NCBI GenBank assembly: GCA_021852245.1
Contig: JAJZNY010000033.1
Location: 1-7,834 of the forward strand
DNA from: Planctomycetota bacterium
GTDB lineage: Bacteria; Planctomycetota; Phycisphaerae; WQYP01
Length of the DNA stretch: 7,834 nucleotides
Direction: 5' to 3'
In this document: in pieces, positions 1 through 6,905 of the stretch
Numbering within the stretch: position 1 is the first letter of the stretch
How the letters are laid out: the number at the start of each line of letters is the position of its first letter
Notes under the pieces: generated by a model
Databases searched by the model: none
Told to the model about the DNA's origin: nothing
The model's input: only the letters and a program-made list of their open reading frames with translations
Made by a program: the position numbers and the translations under genes

Positions 1-18
1 CGAAGAACACGAAGACGA
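1..18. repeat. Two 9-base 'cgaaga' units at the window edge
   Basis: cgaagaaca (1-9) and cgaagacga (10-18) share six bases with a 9-base period. This resembles the 'cacgaagaacacgaag' type of dispersed repeat seen in some planctomycete and related genomes, an association from memory. It is cut by the window edge, so its full extent is unknown. Confidence 0.3.
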
Positions 19-70
19 TGCAATAAAGCGGACAGATTTACTGACGGAATCTTAGCGTCTTTCTTTCTTG

Positions 71-123
71 GCGTGATTAAAAAGCACTTACATCACGCGC
101 CAGCGTGATTCAATATCTCACGC
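71..123. repeat. Four alternating inverted copies of gcgtga(t)
   Basis: gcgtgat (71-77), atcacgc (92-98), gcgtgat (103-109) and tcacgc (118-123) alternate in orientation. The middle pair forms a perfect 7-base stem with loop gcca (92-109). The outer copies can pair with either neighbour, so mutually exclusive hairpins are possible. Confidence 0.7.
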
Positions 124-145
124 GGAGCCGCGGAGACCGCGGAGA
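121..145. repeat. Short 9-base tandem repeat (ccgcggaga)
   Basis: cgcggag (121-127) is followed by two exact copies of ccgcggaga (128-136 and 137-145). Such 'cgcggagaccgcggag' blocks resemble known dispersed intergenic repeats, but the family assignment is from memory. Confidence 0.6.
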
Positions 146-155
146 AATTCCCGAA

Positions 156-172
156 GCGGGCGAGACGCCCGC
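156..172. repeat. Perfect GC-rich hairpin gcgggcg-aga-cgcccgc
   Basis: A 7-base perfect inverted repeat with a 3-base loop (aga, 163-165). On neither strand is it followed by a T-run, so it is not a standard terminator. It looks like a small dispersed palindrome rather than a gene-specific signal. Confidence 0.65.
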
Positions 173-181
173 CCCCCAAAA

Positions 182-257
182 CCTCTGCGAATCTCTGCGG
201 TTAAAACCTTATTAACCGCCGAGGGAAAAACCGGTTTAACCGCAGGGGACGCAGAGG
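182..257. repeat. Imperfect inverted repeat with 'gcagagg' ends
   Basis: The left arm (182-204) and right arm (236-257) are imperfect reverse complements: both hold the gcagagg end, a short variable centre and the ccgcagg/ttaaccgc part. Inside, gcggttaa (197-204) can also pair perfectly with ttaaccgc at 212-219 (7-base loop), so two structures compete because ttaaccgc occurs twice (212-219 and 236-243). It resembles small non-autonomous dispersed elements of the 'ttaaccgcag..gcagagg' type. Confidence 0.6.
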
Positions 258-270
258 ATCGCTGAGGACG

Positions 271-303
271 GGCGGCGCAGCCGCCTGCCGCTATTGCGGC
301 AGG
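271..303. repeat. Two adjacent perfect hairpins overlapping the K-like stop codon
   Basis: Hairpin one is ggcggc-gca-gccgcc (271-285). Hairpin two is cctgccgc-tatt-gcggcagg (284-303), whose loop and arm include the TAG stop at 291-293. They share bases 284-285, so in full length they exclude each other. No T-run follows on the minus strand. They could protect the 3' end of the mRNA or mark a Rho-dependent end, but this is inference. Confidence 0.7.
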
Positions 304-3300
304 ATTTTCATGGCGACGATCTTGGGTGCCGGGGAAGTCCCGGTGCCGTTGTTGGGCGTGCTGTACGAGCTGTCCACGATGGCCACGAACCGCCGCTGCC
401 CTTCCAGTATGAATTCCGGGATGATCGTCCTCGAAGCCGTGCCGATCCCGACGGTAACGGAAGAGGTTGGCGCGATGAGCCGCGGCGCCAGATACACTCC
501 ACCATAGCCGGCGGCGAGATGGTTATACGGCGTTTCCTGGCTGGCTCTGTACCAGTCGGCGGCGCCGGGAAGACCGCCATTGGAGACATAATTCGGATTG
601 AGCCGAATGGCCTGCACGAGGCCGTAGACGGCAAACGAATCGCTGTGCACGCAGAAATTATTGGCGCAGTCGGCCCAGAGCTCATCGCGCTGGAGAAAAC
701 TGGTGGGATTCGGGCTGATGGTTTCCAGTTCCGGTAGCCAGGCCAGCAGCAGATCCCCCGCGGATTTGATGTTGTAGCCGGGGTAGGTGTCATAGGCCGG
801 GGTGGCGCCGGTTGCAGTCACCGTGCCCCCGCTCGTGCCCGTCCCGCCGGTGGATGAAAAGATGGGGAACGCTGTCTGGGCGGCAAGGCGGTCGCGGTAG
901 GCGATGGCATCGGCGACAAGTTGGCTGTCGAAGACGGGGCCCTTGGTGGTGCCCGCAACGCTGACCGCTGCGTCGTAGATGGCATCATAGAGCGGTACTT
1001 CGCCGGCGGTGTTGACGTTGATGAGGCCGGGCGTGCGGGTGAGCAGGCTGGAATATGCCAGCCCCACGGGTGTGGCCGCCGGATTATCCGCCCGGGCGTT
1101 AAGCGAGAACATGGTGAGGACATTGGGCGGTACAACCCCGGTGGTCGGCATATCAACGGAAGTGAGTGCCGCCCGCGGATCAAACGGGAAGTCGAAATAG
1201 ACTTGGGCGAACGCTTCTTCCGTCGCGGCGCTTCCTCCGACCGGCTGGAAGGTTGGGTCCAGCACGTGGAAGTTCGCAATATTGGTCTTGACCTCGGCGG
1301 GAAGGGTGGTGGCCCCCGCTCCGAGCCGCCAGGTGATGGGATCGATGGCGCCGTTGGATTCCGTGCTGCATTCACGGGCAATGCAGTTGGCGTCGGCCCA
1401 ATTCAATATCTGATAGTTGGCCGTGGCCGGGCTGAAGGCGGGTTCAACCGGGTCGCCCGCCGCGCGGTTATACAGCGGCACGGCCGTGCCGGTGCTGCCG
1501 TTGCTGAGCGAATTCACCGCACCCAAGGTGATACCTGTCGTTGCAGCGGTGGGCGTTACCGGTATGGGGCCGCCTCTGGCATCCGCGTAACCCTGGCCAC
1601 TGTCCGACCTTGAAATGTCGATGTATGAGGTGCCGCTGGGTGGGGTTGTCGCCACCTTATATTCCGTTGCATCCACGGCTCCGAAGCCGGCGCTGATGCC
1701 GGCGAGCGAGGGAAGATTGGGGCAGGGGGCCTCGAGCACGACCGTGTTGCTCTGCGGGGAAAGCGCGCTGGGACTAACCGAACCGGTGAGGGGTGTTCCC
1801 TGGGGATTTGGCACATTTCCGTTGTCAATCACCAGATATTGGCCAGCCCCGATGGATGTGCCTGCGGGAATGGGGTAGGTACCTTCGGATGTGGCGCCGG
1901 TGAGAAACTGGATCTGCCACCCGCTGATGTTGACCGGGACGCTGTACGGGTTGTAAAGCTCCACACCGTAGCCGGTAACGGTGATGCTGCCGCCGCCGTT
2001 GTGCAGCGTGACCTCAAACTCATTGACGAACGGTTGCAGGGCATTGGCGATCAGCGCCACGCCGCTGGGAGCGGTAGTGCCTGTGAGCGTGGCGCTTACC
2101 GGCGTCGTGCCGTTGTAATAGGTGAGCGAACTGCCGTACAGCGATGCCGGGCTTTGGGCCACGTATCGATAGTCCAGATAATTGATGGCGTAGGCCCACG
2201 CATGGTCCTGCTGATAGCCACAGGTCAGGAGTGCTGAGCCGATCTGCGAAGCAAGCGTGCCGATCTGGGTGGCGTTGCCGGGGCTGATATCCGCATTGAG
2301 ATTCACGCGCGAGGGGTAAAGTTGGCCGCCGGAGGGTGAAAGGCTGGTCACGGTGGTTCCCGGGTTATACGACGCATATTGGCGGCTCCAGGAATAGGTG
2401 GTGTAGAAATCCTGGTAGCCGGTGCCGTAGCCGCTTGTCCCCGTTCCGAAGGTGTTGGGCATCTGCGGGGTGAGGGGCGCCTGCGAGCTGAGGCGGTTGG
2501 GGGCGAGGAGGCCGAATTGGCCTCCAGCGCCACCGTAGGCGAGCCATTGCAATTCGGTGCCTGCGCCGTAGAGGCTCAGGTGCTCTGTATTGGTGTTGGT
2601 GGCGGTGGCCGTATAGGGCATGCCTTGAGCTTCGTAATTTGCAAGGGCGTTCTGCCAGTCGAGCAGGTCGTAGGATGGCGGGTTGTAGCTTCCGGCGCGA
2701 GTACGCGGCGTCTGATTTGCCTCTTGCATGGTGGAGGGGTTATCGCCCGTGTTATATGTTCCCGGTAGGGCGTAAAGAGGATATGCCGCCATCGCGGCGC
2801 CGGCCGGGGCGTAGTAAACATTATTCGGCGATGGCTGCGGCGAGGTGGCGTTGACAATCCACCCCGTATTCACATTCATCATGGCGGAGGTATCCATGAT
2901 GCGCACGGCAAAGCGGAAATGGGTGCCGTTGGGAGAACTGTACGGCAGCAGATTCCACATGGCGTCGAGTGTGCCGAAGGGGACAAGCGGATTATTACCT
3001 ACCTCCGCCTCGGTGGGATTGTAGCGGGAGCCGGGCATGACGACCGAGGCGTTGGGGACGTCGATGGTGGCGCCGCTGGCTGTGCCGAGCTGAGCGCTGT
3101 TGTAGCCCAGGTCATATTGCCCATCTGCTGGGTCGTAAAGGTAGGGCGTGAGATAACTGATCAGGGGCGTGTAGGCGCCATACGACCTCTGGCCGCCGCC
3201 GCCGTACACCTCCTCGCTCAGCGTTGGCGGAACCCTCAATGGCTGTGTGCTGGCCAATGATGCCATGAGGGTCGTGCCGGGGGCGTAGGTCGTATTGGGT

Positions 3301-3743
3301 TCAAAAGGCATGGCGCTGCAAAGCCACGGCTGGGAGGCGATCTCCTGGCCTGATGGTGCCGAGGGCGCACTGACCGTGCCGGCGAAGTCTTCAAACCGCC
3401 TCGCGGGCGTGCCGCTCACCGGCGTTCCGATCACGCCGTTGGCCACGTAGCCCAGATCGGGCCCGGTCCAGACCCGCGCCGGGGTTTGGCTGCCCAACGC
3501 CAGTGCTCCATTCGGGCCGAGCGTGGTGTTAAGAATATCGGCCCGGACAATCGAGAGCATCCCCTGCGTGGCATAATTGAGATTGGCCTGATCGTTGGAG
3601 GCGTAGGAAACCTGCTTATCGGTACTGGCGGTTAGAATGTAGACTGTCCCCATCAGGGCCAGCAGCACCAGCACCGCCACCACCAGCAGCAGAATCATGC
3701 CGCGGCGATTGTGAATTTCGTATTTTTGTCTTCGGATATTCAT
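291..3743 (-). CDS. GspK-like giant pseudopilin with a lamin-tail-like domain (1150 aa)
   Basis: Predicted tip pseudopilin; in canonical systems GspK caps the I-J-K complex. The leader is MNIRRQKYEIHNRRG15, then M16-I-L-L-L20 and the helix MILLLVVAVLVLLALMG. The absence of Glu at mature position 5 (Leu20) is the hallmark of GspK. The N-terminal half has RIMDTSAMMNVNTG (281-294), RVNLNAD (479-485) and HAWAYAINYLDYR (514-526), which look like the GspK 'D..g.lNvN...' and 'a..ia..I.Dyrd' elements. Residues 571-672 fit a lamin-tail domain: FVNE (572-575), VELYNP (594-599), ISGW (606-609) and IPAGTSIGAGQYLVI (625-639). A second GspK-like half follows: PGLINVNTAGEVPLYDAI (905-922), LVADAIAYRDR (942-952) and a C-terminal FCVHSDSFAVYGLVQAI (1030-1046) with RRFVAIVDSS (1117-1126). 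Two CX4C pairs occur (787/792, 1026/1031). Typical GspK is about 320 aa. Lysine is absent from 44 to 695. Start chosen from the AAGGAGG site; the stop is TAG. Confidence 0.85.
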   Translation of the reverse strand: MNIRRQKYEIHNRRGMILLLVVAVLVLLALMGTVYILTASTDKQVSYASNDQANLNYATQGMLSIVRADILNTTLGPNGALALGSQTPARVWTGPDLGYVANGVIGTPVSGTPARRFEDFAGTVSAPSAPSGQEIASQPWLCSAMPFEPNTTYAPGTTLMASLASTQPLRVPPTLSEEVYGGGGQRSYGAYTPLISYLTPYLYDPADGQYDLGYNSAQLGTASGATIDVPNASVVMPGSRYNPTEAEVGNNPLVPFGTLDAMWNLLPYSSPNGTHFRFAVRIMDTSAMMNVNTGWIVNATSPQPSPNNVYYAPAGAAMAAYPLYALPGTYNTGDNPSTMQEANQTPRTRAGSYNPPSYDLLDWQNALANYEAQGMPYTATATNTNTEHLSLYGAGTELQWLAYGGAGGQFGLLAPNRLSSQAPLTPQMPNTFGTGTSGYGTGYQDFYTTYSWSRQYASYNPGTTVTSLSPSGGQLYPSRVNLNADISPGNATQIGTLASQIGSALLTCGYQQDHAWAYAINYLDYRYVAQSPASLYGSSLTYYNGTTPVSATLTGTTAPSGVALIANALQPFVNEFEVTLHNGGGSITVTGYGVELYNPYSVPVNISGWQIQFLTGATSEGTYPIPAGTSIGAGQYLVIDNGNVPNPQGTPLTGSVSPSALSPQSNTVVLEAPCPNLPSLAGISAGFGAVDATEYKVATTPPSGTSYIDISRSDSGQGYADARGGPIPVTPTAATTGITLGAVNSLSNGSTGTAVPLYNRAAGDPVEPAFSPATANYQILNWADANCIARECSTESNGAIDPITWRLGAGATTLPAEVKTNIANFHVLDPTFQPVGGSAATEEAFAQVYFDFPFDPRAALTSVDMPTTGVVPPNVLTMFSLNARADNPAATPVGLAYSSLLTRTPGLINVNTAGEVPLYDAIYDAAVSVAGTTKGPVFDSQLVADAIAYRDRLAAQTAFPIFSSTGGTGTSGGTVTATGATPAYDTYPGYNIKSAGDLLLAWLPELETISPNPTSFLQRDELWADCANNFCVHSDSFAVYGLVQAIRLNPNYVSNGGLPGAADWYRASQETPYNHLAAGYGGVYLAPRLIAPTSSVTVGIGTASRTIIPEFILEGQRRFVAIVDSSYSTPNNGTGTSPAPKIVAMKILPQ

Positions 3744-3750
3744 AACAAAT

Positions 3751-3757
3751 CCTCCTT
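3751..3757 (-). promoter_or_regulatory. Perfect Shine-Dalgarno AAGGAGG for the K-like gene
   Basis: AAGGAGG on the minus strand is separated from the ATG at 3743 by exactly 7 bases. It lies in the 22-base gap after the J-like stop (3766-3768). It is the only full-consensus site in the operon. The other genes rely on overlapping stop/start codons or weaker purine runs, so the K-like protein appears to be initiated independently. Confidence 0.85.
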
Positions 3758-3765
3758 ACCGCCGA

Positions 3766-5166
3766 TTACTGCGGCAGGTGAACAATCTGGGTTACGGTCA
3801 GCGGGCCGTTCAATTGATCGGCCGGGTCGGTCACCAGATAGGTGATGCGCAGGGCCACGGGCCACGCCTGTTTATTGGCCGGGGTAAAGACGAAGACGTC
3901 GTTATCCCTGTGGCTTCCATCGCCGCCGATGACGGGCCCGGCGGTTCCCGTGGACCCCGGCGTGATAGCGTCGGGGCCGAACCAATAAAGAGTTTGCGGG
4001 ATGGTGGTGGTGGAGGTGCTTGTTGAGTACTCATTGGATGACGTTGAGCCCACATCCACCGCAAAGCTGCAGACGCCCGGCATCAGGATCGGCTGCATGC
4101 GAAACGCCCCCGCAATCGGGCCCGCCACGCTGGCATCCCCCGGTGATTGCACGGTTGAATAGCGGAAGCAGAAATTGTCGGCCACATTCCCCAACGCATT
4201 GGATGCGGCCTGCGAAGTGGCGTAAGCGATCGCCTGGGCTGCACTGTATTCGATGGCATCAAGGCGGCTGGAAGTGGCGTAGACCGGCACTGATCCCGTG
4301 CCGTAACTTGCATTCCCCGTGGCCGCGGGGCCAATCCCGGTGATCAGATTCTCGTTCCCGGTGCTGGGAGTACCCTGCGGCGTGAGATTGTTGGGAACCA
4401 GCAGCATCACGGCGCGGCCGAGGGTAAGTGAGCCGGCGGTCAGGCCGGTGGGCGGCGTGCCGGGCTGGACGTACGTGCCGCCGCTTGAAGTTCCTTCGGG
4501 GAAATAAGCGGGCCAGCCCAATTTAGTCGACGTTGTGGCGGCGTTCGCAGCATCAAGCAGGGTCGGGCTGCCCGTATTGCCATACGACACCGCCATCTGT
4601 CCCAGCCAGATCAGGGCACTATTGGAGGACAGCAGTGTATTGGTTGCACCCTGCGTGTTCCCGGCGCGACTGTGAAAATTGCCATCAGCAATAAACGATA
4701 TCTGATCGGCCCGCCAGATGGGGATTTCGGTGTTGCCGAGTGGCCGCCAATCGATGCTTTTTTGGGCGAGCGTCTGCGGATTGTTACCCGCTTTGGAGAC
4801 ATTCGGCGAGGTGCAGATGTAGACGGCGCCGCCCACAGCCACCTCATCGCCCGGATTGTATTGGACGGAGTTTGGATCCCACGATGGCACGTAGTTCCGC
4901 TGGCGGATCACCAGAAAGCCGTTGGTATCCATCTCATGAAAGTCGGTTGAGATTTGATGTTCAATCACCCGCACCTGGGCCATGGTGCTGAGAGTGGCCT
5001 GGCCGAAGCGGACGCTGTGGCCGGCGAGATGAAACACCTCCCCGATCGCTCCCATCATGATCACGAGGATCGCCAGCGCCACGAGCATCTCGATCAGCGT
5101 AAAGGCCCGCCGCGTGCCGCCCGCCGGGCCGGTAAGAAAATCAGATTGTGGTTGACCGTAGCGCAT
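3766..5166 (-). CDS. GspJ/PilW-like minor pseudopilin with a CBM5/12-like module (466 aa)
   Basis: Predicted minor pseudopilin in the J position. The leader is 21 residues, and the cleavage site reads T-R-R-A21 | F22-T-L-I-E26, with Ala instead of Gly at -1. The helix runs to about residue 48. The J-like stretch LSTMAQVRVIEHQISTDFHEMD (59-80) resembles the GspJ/PilW helix 'l..l...~~~i~~Dl....'. Residues 92-144 (YVPSWDPNSVQYNPGDEVAV, then GGAVYICT ... SIDWRPLG) fit the carbohydrate-binding module 5/12 pattern 'W....YN.GD.V...g..Y.c......P.....W..L', which binds chitin or related glycans in many secreted enzymes and phage tail proteins. The rest is a long beta-rich region with low-complexity Ser/Thr (379-390). 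The C-terminal VALRITYLVTDPAD (437-450) matches the last GspJ strand. Typical GspJ is about 200 aa. It has three cysteines (118, 333, 366). There is no clear ribosome-binding site; translation is likely coupled through TGATG. Confidence 0.82.
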   Translation of the reverse strand: MRYGQPQSDFLTGPAGGTRRAFTLIEMLVALAILVIMMGAIGEVFHLAGHSVRFGQATLSTMAQVRVIEHQISTDFHEMDTNGFLVIRQRNYVPSWDPNSVQYNPGDEVAVGGAVYICTSPNVSKAGNNPQTLAQKSIDWRPLGNTEIPIWRADQISFIADGNFHSRAGNTQGATNTLLSSNSALIWLGQMAVSYGNTGSPTLLDAANAATTSTKLGWPAYFPEGTSSGGTYVQPGTPPTGLTAGSLTLGRAVMLLVPNNLTPQGTPSTGNENLITGIGPAATGNASYGTGSVPVYATSSRLDAIEYSAAQAIAYATSQAASNALGNVADNFCFRYSTVQSPGDASVAGPIAGAFRMQPILMPGVCSFAVDVGSTSSNEYSTSTSTTTIPQTLYWFGPDAITPGSTGTAGPVIGGDGSHRDNDVFVFTPANKQAWPVALRITYLVTDPADQLNGPLTVTQIVHLPQ

Positions 5167-5984
5167 CAGAATGTCACCGTTGTTGCATAGATATAGACCA
5201 GCGGGCTTTTCTGCTGATTAACTGCCGGCGGGGCGTAAATGATCAGGTCTTTGGCGTTGCTGGTGCTGACGTCTTCAGAGAGTCCGAGGTAAGGAGTGCC
5301 ATTTCCAGGCGGATTGATGATCTCTTTTCGCACGACGGCGCCGGTATCCAAATCGAGCCCGATGGACCCGGTCGGCATGGCGTTATCGCTTCCCACATAT
5401 GAGAGGACGGTTCGGTACAGAGACGGGGCCGCAGTGGTTCCGGGCGTCGAAACGTTCGGTCGGACCCACAACTGTATACTTTCGGGGTAGGTATTGTCCA
5501 CGCTGCCTTTGGAAAAGACGAAGATGTAAACCCGATAAGTCGTGCTGGCTGGCGCGTTGGGCGTATAGGCGACACCCTGGCCCACCGACGGGTTTACGGG
5601 CACCACCACCGCCTGCCACCAATAGAGGGCGTTGAGATCGTTGGTGGTGTAGGGATAGGCAGGCTGCACGATGCCGGCGCTTGGTGTGGGGTTTGGCGTG
5701 CCGTAACGGTACGGCTGGGGCATGGTGATTTCGGCGTTAACTGGATACCCCGGAACCATCATGGGGCCGAATCCGGTAAGCCCCGCCGCCTTCAGCTGCG
5801 CCACCGCACTGCGGCTGATCACCAGACCGATGGTGCTCTGCACATCCTGATTGGTCCATTTAATGGCCACCGGAAAGACCGCCGCGACCATCAGCAGGCC
5901 GATACCGAGGATGAAGATCGCAAAGAGGATTTCAACAAGCGAAAATCCGCGGCGAAGCAAGGTTGGGGGATGAAAGTTCGTCAT
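5166..5984 (-). CDS. GspI/PilV-like minor pseudopilin (272 aa)
   Basis: Predicted minor pseudopilin. In the canonical type II system, I starts the I-J-K tip complex. The leader (RR before the site) ends in G13 | F14-S-L-V-E18, and the helix FSLVEILFAIFILGIGLLM runs on to about residue 40. The S at +2 and the 'FAIFILGIGLL' helix are characteristic of GspI/PilV rather than of G or H. The C-terminal domain includes WWQAVVVPV (122-130) and TYRVYIFVFSKGS (149-161), which look like beta-strands with the conserved aromatic pattern of this group. The length is about twice that of a typical GspI (about 125 aa). Its ATG overlaps the stop of the H-like gene (ATGA) with a GGGGGT purine run 6 bases upstream, and its TGA overlaps the start of the J-like gene by one base (TGATG). 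Strong coupling of the tip subunits would help keep them in proportion. PilV of a type IV pilus is the main alternative. Confidence 0.8.
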   Translation of the reverse strand: MTNFHPPTLLRRGFSLVEILFAIFILGIGLLMVAAVFPVAIKWTNQDVQSTIGLVISRSAVAQLKAAGLTGFGPMMVPGYPVNAEITMPQPYRYGTPNPTPSAGIVQPAYPYTTNDLNALYWWQAVVVPVNPSVGQGVAYTPNAPASTTYRVYIFVFSKGSVDNTYPESIQLWVRPNVSTPGTTAAPSLYRTVLSYVGSDNAMPTGSIGLDLDTGAVVRKEIINPPGNGTPYLGLSEDVSTSNAKDLIIYAPPAVNQQKSPLVYIYATTVTF

Positions 5985-6865
5985 GGCGTACCCCCGATCA
6001 ACGAACCGGTGTAACTATTAACTATATACAGGGGGACATTGGTGGCGTAATGCGGCGTAGCGTTCGGCTTCGGCACCAGATACGTACCGAGCGCCCCCTG
6101 TGAGGCCGTGTCTGCGGTCGACAACTGCGACACATCATAGATGGACAGGCCGATGCAACTGGGGCCCTGGCCGTAGTAAATCGCTCCGGCGGGTGGGGTG
6201 CCCCGCGGGCTCTGCTGCGGAACATTTTCCACGGCGAAGTTGGGGCAGATCACCGAACGACCGTTGGGCATGAACACCACCGCCCGGAGCGGGTCGGCGC
6301 TACTTGGCGGGTTGGACAGGGTGGGTGCGCTGGGGGTCAATTGCCCCAGCGCCTGCGGATCAGGGAACAGATAGCCGGTCGCCCCGGAGGTGGAGTTAAT
6401 CTGGCCGCTGCCCGGGCCCCCCCCGCTGGACGGGTCTGCCGCAAACGGCCCGACATAGCCGGCCACATAAATCCCCTTGGGAAAAGTCTGCGTCTGGATG
6501 TCGTTATCGGTGATGAAGAGGTAAGTTGCGATGCCCGTGCTCGGGTCTCCCTGGCCGGGGGCGGCGGTGGCATAAAAGACGGAAGATTGCCCAGCAGCGC
6601 CCGGGTTTTCATAAAAAATCGCGGCGGCCGGGGCGTGCGTGGTGATCGCCAGACCGCGGGCCTCGGCCAGGGCCGCCTGCATCTGGACGACGGCCTGGGA
6701 ACTGGCGGTATCGCGCATCAGATAGACAATCGAGGGGATGGAGATCAGGGCGGCCAGGGCAATAATGGCAATCACAACCAGCAATTCCGCGAGGGTAAAT
6801 CCGCCCCCGGCGACCGATCGTCGGCCGGAGGTGAATTCAGATGGCGGTATGTTGCACGATGGCAT
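5981..6865 (-). CDS. GspH/FimT-like minor pseudopilin (294 aa)
   Basis: Predicted minor pseudopilin in the H position of a G-H-I-J-K series. From the chosen start, the leader ends in G22 | F23-T-L-A-E27 followed by a hydrophobic helix to about residue 50. Then QMQAALAEARGLAITTHAPAAA (about 61-82) matches the GspH 'L...l..AR..Ai....~~~' helix-strand region. RAVVFMPNGRSVI (194-206) matches the GspH beta-strand motif 'f.pdGr'. At 294 aa it is longer than the usual 150-190 aa, with a low-complexity Ser/Gly/Pro stretch at about 145-193. The reading frame is open further upstream to an ATG at 6967, but that part lies over the end of the G-like gene, is Arg/Ser-rich, would give an abnormally long leader and has no supporting site. 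Starts at 6865 (preferred, GAGGT with 8-base spacing) or 6880 are better. An eight-base G run (minus strand, 6417-6424) lies in codons 147-150. The stop overlaps the next start as ATGA. Confidence 0.82.
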   Translation of the reverse strand: MPSCNIPPSEFTSGRRSVAGGGFTLAELLVVIAIIALAALISIPSIVYLMRDTASSQAVVQMQAALAEARGLAITTHAPAAAIFYENPGAAGQSSVFYATAAPGQGDPSTGIATYLFITDNDIQTQTFPKGIYVAGYVGPFAADPSSGGGPGSGQINSTSGATGYLFPDPQALGQLTPSAPTLSNPPSSADPLRAVVFMPNGRSVICPNFAVENVPQQSPRGTPPAGAIYYGQGPSCIGLSIYDVSQLSTADTASQGALGTYLVPKPNATPHYATNVPLYIVNSYTGSLIGGTP

Positions 6866-6873
6866 GATGACTG

Positions 6874-6878
6874 ACCTC
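6874..6878 (-). promoter_or_regulatory. Ribosome-binding site GAGGT that fixes the H-like start
   Basis: GAGGT on the minus strand lies 8 bases before the ATG at 6865, an ordinary Shine-Dalgarno spacing. A stronger-looking purine stretch (AAGGA, 6883-6887) lies only 2 bases before the other candidate ATG at 6880, which is too close to be ideal. Choosing 6865 or 6880 removes the overlap with the preceding gene that the longest reading frame (start 6967) would need. Confidence 0.55.
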
Positions 6879-6905
6879 ATTTTCCTTCCGCGCCGGGCGG
6901 GCCCT

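Larger units (their letters stand above)
1..290. other. Non-coding, repeat-rich region downstream of the operon
   Basis: I find no gene that can be supported in this stretch. It holds several independent inverted and tandem repeats, described separately, with short unique spacers. There is no hairpin directly followed by a T-run on the minus strand, so no clear terminator. The nearest approach is the hairpin at 92-109, followed after 8 bases by five T (79-83, minus strand). The region may be a gene-end hot spot for dispersed repeats. Confidence 0.75.

Noticed and set aside
79..109. Possible intrinsic terminator: hairpin 92-109 followed by TTTTT on the minus strand
   Set aside because: Eight bases separate the stem from the T-run, too far for a standard intrinsic terminator, and the stem is only 7 bases.
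1..290. CRISPR-like repeats
   Set aside because: Units are very short, of different kinds and palindromic, without regular 30-40 base spacers or any cas gene.
648..1385. Zinc-finger reading of the CX4C pairs
   Set aside because: The protein is exported and the pairs lie far apart without neighbouring His or Cys, so disulfides are more plausible.
921..1613. A 230-codon open frame on the plus strand
   Set aside because: It is antisense to the K-like gene, where the G+C-rich coding strand leaves long stop-free frames. It has no ribosome-binding site, no recognisable motif and Arg/Gly-rich composition typical of shadow frames.
6341..6874. A 177-codon plus-strand frame across the H-like gene
   Set aside because: It lies fully opposite a well-supported pseudopilin and has a Gly/Arg/Asp-rich composition with no domain.
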